This document shows, piece by piece, positions 63,195 to 64,000 of a stretch of 64,000 nt of DNA. Made by a program: the position numbers and the translations under genes. The first letter of the stretch is position 1. Each line of letters opens with the position of its first letter. This DNA is from Luidia sarsii. Taxonomy: Eukaryota > Echinodermata > Asteroidea > Paxillosida > Luidiidae. A model generated the notes under the pieces. It had not been told where the DNA came from and made no database searches. It worked only from the letters and a program-made list of their open reading frames with translations. The DNA lies in contig OX465119.1 of the NCBI GenBank assembly GCA_949987565.1, positions 11,647,175-11,711,174 on the forward strand, given 5' to 3'.

Positions 63195-64000
63195 TTTTTT
63201 TAATTAGCTTTTCCGCCGCGTAGCGGAAAAGCTATTGTTCTTGTTCTGATTTTTTTTTTTTTTCTTTTTCTGGTCGGAAAAATCCCATAGACAAAGCGCA
63301 GGGTTTTTCTCCACGGCACTTTTGCCATTGAACACATTTGGATTTTTTTCAAACTTTGCAATTGCATAGAGCCTATGTTGAAGTTGTGCACAGTTGTCTT
63401 TAAAACTTCATGACGTCACCACGTGTCACGTGACAGCGCTTTAAAGGGGCAAATTTCAAACTCCATTATATGCAAAAGTTTAAGGTCGTTTGGTTTCAAT
63501 TTTGCACTATATCTAAGTTGGGAAAAGGTGTATCCAAAAATTGCCCTTATTTGATCGTGACGTCATCTCATGAATATTAATGAGGTCATAAACTTTTAAG
63601 ATTTTAACATTCAATTGAGCATATTTGGCCAACGGAGCAAGATTTTTTTCATTTTTTTCGATTATATCTATTGGGGATGTAGTTTATAAACACCCTCCGG
63701 GGCCAAAATGCCATGACGCAATCGTGACGTCATCAAAACGCGTGTTTTTAAAACGCATATTTGCCAAACGTCAATCGTCTCGAAATTTGCTAGGCATTTA
63801 GCTATTGGGCTAGACATTCTAAATCCTGAGTTTGGAACCAATCGACCATTGTTCAGAATTATTATGAATTTTTGAATGTTATAATGAAGTCCCATATACT
63901 TTGTGCACGAAATATGCACGTGCGTTTTGGGGTAGAAATTGAGGTTGCGAGTTCGAATCCCGCTGATGTCAATATTTTTTTTTATTTTTTTTTTAAGAGA
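63195..64000 (+). repeat. 900-bp dispersed repeat E, copy 2, cut by the window end
   Basis: Stem-loop at 63206-63233 then about 770 bp nearly the same as copy 1, including GTTCGAATCC (63951-63960). Confidence 0.88.

Overview
The window is animal nuclear DNA and is dominated by one gene on the + strand. Its splice sites, introns, transposable-element debris and satellites are eukaryotic. The protein is a spectraplakin, the family of human MACF1 and dystonin, fly Shot and worm VAB-10. The style of the repeats, with frequent ACATGTACATGTA-type words, tRNA-derived SINEs and foldback elements, suggests a marine invertebrate deuterostome such as an echinoderm. I cannot fix the species from sequence alone.

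Layout. Bases 1-9.7 kb are non-coding: a large hexanucleotide array, fragments of several repeat families, and no exon I can support. A TATA box lies at 9719 and a first coding exon at 10609. From there 40 exons can be chained to 63133 with every splice phase matching, giving 9363 nt or 3121 codons. The gene runs on past the right edge. Introns make up more than 80 % of the gene and are filled with tandem arrays and mobile-element pieces.

Protein, in order: an acylation-type N-terminus (MGGKAC then a Cys cluster and a polybasic stretch); a single calponin-homology domain equivalent to CH2 of the family; a Ser/Thr-rich linker; the plakin domain of spectrin repeats with an embedded SH3 (exons 4-24); inside it, just after the SH3, a 1931-bp exon of glutamine-rich and coiled-coil sequence; an unrecognised 172-residue exon (25); then the start of the long spectrin-repeat rod (exons 26-40). 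CH1 is absent from the 5.9-kb first intron, so this promoter can only make a one-CH-domain isoform, like isoform 3 of vertebrate dystonin. The EF-hand, GAS2 and tail exons would lie beyond the window.

The most interesting points are the membrane-anchor isoform start, the large glutamine-rich exon that takes the place of most of one spectrin repeat, five exact copies of an exon end plus its splice donor repeated every 83 bp, a foldback element whose insertions can be read against an empty site elsewhere in the window, and a 35-bp satellite in which nearly every unit carries an RFX X-box-like inverted repeat.
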